Part shown: positions 12,872-13,984 of the stretch, piece after piece | How positions within the stretch are numbered: the stretch's first letter is position 1 | How the letters are laid out: each line of letters begins with the position of its first letter | Source of the DNA: JBBILG01 sp037445085 | Lineage (GTDB): Bacteria > Pseudomonadota > Gammaproteobacteria > Burkholderiales > Methylophilaceae | Direction: 5' to 3' | Assembly: GCA_037445085.1 (NCBI GenBank) | Contig: JBBILG010000048.1 | Coordinates: 1 to 13,984, forward strand | DNA: 13,984 nucleotides | Notes under the pieces: generated by a model | Databases searched by the model: none | Seen by the model: the letters and a program-made list of their open reading frames with translations, nothing else | Told to the model about the DNA's origin: nothing | Made by a program: the position numbers and the translations under genes

Positions 12872-13669
12872 TCAGAATGGCTCATCGCTTGCTGATTTGC
12901 GTCTGGCGTTCTCCCGTTCCTTGATGCGCGACTTGGCCGTGGCGCTGCTGTGCCGGAAGCGATAGGACGCGTTGCCGGTCTCGATGATGTGGCAGTGGTG
13001 CGTCAGCCGGTCCAGCAGCGCCGTGGTCAGCTTGGCATCCCCGAACACGTTCGCCCACTCCGCGAACACCAGGTTGGTCGTGATCATCACGCTGGTGTGC
13101 TCGTACAGTTTCGACAGCAGGTGGAACAGCAGCGCACCCCCCGCCTGGCTGAACGGCAGATAGCCCAGCTCATCCAGGATGACGAGGTCCACCCGCATCA
13201 GCGCGTAGGCCAGCTTGCCGGATTTGCCGGCAGCCTTCTCCTGCTCCAGCAGATTGACGAGATCCATGGTCGAGTAGAAACGCACGCGCTTGTCGTGCCG
13301 GGTGATGCCGGAGACGCCCAATGCCGTGGCCAGATGCGTCTTGCCGGTGCCCGTGCCGCCCATGAATACCACGTTGTGTGCACCGTCGGTAAAGGACAGG
13401 TCAGCCAGCTCGGTGATCAGGCTGCGATCCACCTTCGACGGCTCGAAGTCGAAGCCGGCCAGGTCGCGGTGCACCGGGAATCTGGCTGCATGCAGCTGGT
13501 AACGGATGGAACGCATGGCGCGATCCGTATGCTCGGCATCCAGCAGATGCTCGATCAGCCAGCGCGAGGTCTGGACGCCCACGCCATTGCCCTGCGCCAT
13601 CATCTCGGCCCAGCTGCCGGCCATGCCGTGCAAGCGCAGCGCTTTCAGTTCCGAGCCGACGTCACGCAT
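12872..13669 (-). CDS. istB: IS21-family transposition helper ATPase IstB
   Basis: The 265-residue AAA+ protein is full length for IstB. IstB is the ATP-dependent helper that binds target DNA and stimulates the IstA transposase. The Walker A motif is GGTGTGKTH at 104-112 and Walker B is LVILDELGY at 162-170. FSQAGGALLFHLLSKLYE and SVMITTNLVFAEWANVFGD are typical IstB stretches, and the Lys/Arg-rich C-terminus may contact DNA. The start ATG at 13667-13669 overlaps the istA stop by eight bases, so translation is probably coupled. No frameshift or internal stop is seen, so the element may still be competent if istA is whole. The frames antisense to it are shadows. Confidence 0.96.
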   Translation of the reverse strand: MRDVGSELKALRLHGMAGSWAEMMAQGNGVGVQTSRWLIEHLLDAEHTDRAMRSIRYQLHAARFPVHRDLAGFDFEPSKVDRSLITELADLSFTDGAHNVVFMGGTGTGKTHLATALGVSGITRHDKRVRFYSTMDLVNLLEQEKAAGKSGKLAYALMRVDLVILDELGYLPFSQAGGALLFHLLSKLYEHTSVMITTNLVFAEWANVFGDAKLTTALLDRLTHHCHIIETGNASYRFRHSSATAKSRIKERENARRKSASDEPF

Positions 13670-13984
13670 GGCTCACCTCCGCGCGCAGGCGGTCATAACG
13701 CCCGGTGTCGGCGACCGGAGCCTCCACCACCCTGAGACGGGTTTCCACACCGTCCGGCACGGGGGCGGTCCTCAAGCGGCTCAACACGTTCTCGATATGC
13801 TCGGCACTCGGGTTGCCGGACTCCAGCACCAGCTCCACCGCGACCAGCACGGCTTCCAGCCCGGACTGCGGGACGGCTGCCAGTACCCGGGCCATGGTGC
13901 GGTCGCCGCCTTCGCGTTTCAGCAGCAGGTCGCGCAGGCGTAGCAGGGAACCGGGCATGTCGGCGAACGGCGCGCCGTTTCGCA
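13662..13984 (-). CDS. istA: IS21-family transposase IstA, C-terminal part only
   Basis: The frame ends in TGA at 13662-13664 and remains open to the right window edge. About 106 residues are visible, starting RNGAPFADMPGSLLRLRDLLL and ending RYDRLRAEVSHA. This corresponds to the helical C-terminal region of IstA, the DDE transposase of IS21-family elements, here just upstream of and overlapping istB. The integrase catalytic core lies outside the window, so intactness cannot be judged. An internal ATG at 13958 is not the start. Identification rests partly on its position directly ahead of istB. Confidence 0.85.
   Translation of the reverse strand, partial: RNGAPFADMPGSLLRLRDLLLKREGGDRTMARVLAAVPQSGLEAVLVAVELVLESGNPSAEHIENVLSRLRTAPVPDGVETRLRVVEAPVADTGRYDRLRAEVSHA

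Larger units (their letters stand above)
12761..13984 (-). mobile_element. IS21-family insertion sequence, runs off the right edge
   Basis: istA (partial) and istB are arranged head to tail with a short overlap, as in IS21-family elements, reading on the minus strand. The likely terminus is TGTCGGCGCGCG starting at 12761, which begins with TG as IS21 ends do. Two imperfect tandem copies of a terminal repeat follow at 12768-12813. A terminus at 12789 (TGTGCGCGATG) is the alternative. The other end and the target duplication lie outside the window. The insertion interrupts feoA. Confidence 0.85.

Noticed and set aside
12950..13735. 261-codon + strand frame opposite istB
   Set aside because: Exact antisense of istB, which has Walker A and B motifs and normal length.

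Overview
The window is GC-rich, densely coded bacterial chromosome. The housekeeping genes (serB, sucC-sucD, a glutamine-dependent NAD synthetase followed by a GlnB-type PII gene) and their protein features suggest a betaproteobacterium, perhaps a Rhodocyclales or Nitrosomonadales relative. That placement is an inference from sequence character, since no marker gene was compared. Two runs of N (6154-6197 and 11822-11892) are scaffold gaps, one inside sucC and one inside a feoB remnant.

Region 1 (1-4561, + strand) is a flagellar filament island. It holds the 3' part of a MAF/DUF115 flagellin-modification protein, an overlapping TPR protein, a short flagellin, an unrecognised coiled-coil protein, and then FlbT and FlaF. 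The flagellin has a strong sigma-28 (FliA) type promoter, a perfect 7-bp hairpin in its 5' leader and a perfect 11-bp hairpin after its stop codon. FlbT and FlaF are post-transcriptional flagellin regulators best known from alphaproteobacteria such as Caulobacter, so their pairing with a sigma-28 promoter and a leader hairpin is the most interesting biology here.

Region 2 (4732-10773) is core metabolism. serB lies on the minus strand and diverges from sucC-sucD, the succinyl-CoA synthetase of the TCA cycle. An imperfect palindrome of the CCACAGAG type sits between sucC and sucD and supplies the sucC stop codon. An exported ankyrin-repeat protein, nadE and glnB follow with short gaps on the + strand.

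Region 3 (10774-13984) shows decay. A DUF486/DMT-family gene is reduced to its two ends, with an 11-bp tandem duplication and a frameshift. After an intact small membrane protein of the mechanosensitive-channel TM-helix type comes a minus-strand feoAB iron-transport locus. In it, feoB has lost most of its membrane core by an in-frame internal deletion, and feoA has lost its start codon at the edge of an IS21-family element (istA partial, istB complete) that runs off the right edge. No tRNA, rRNA or CRISPR array was seen.
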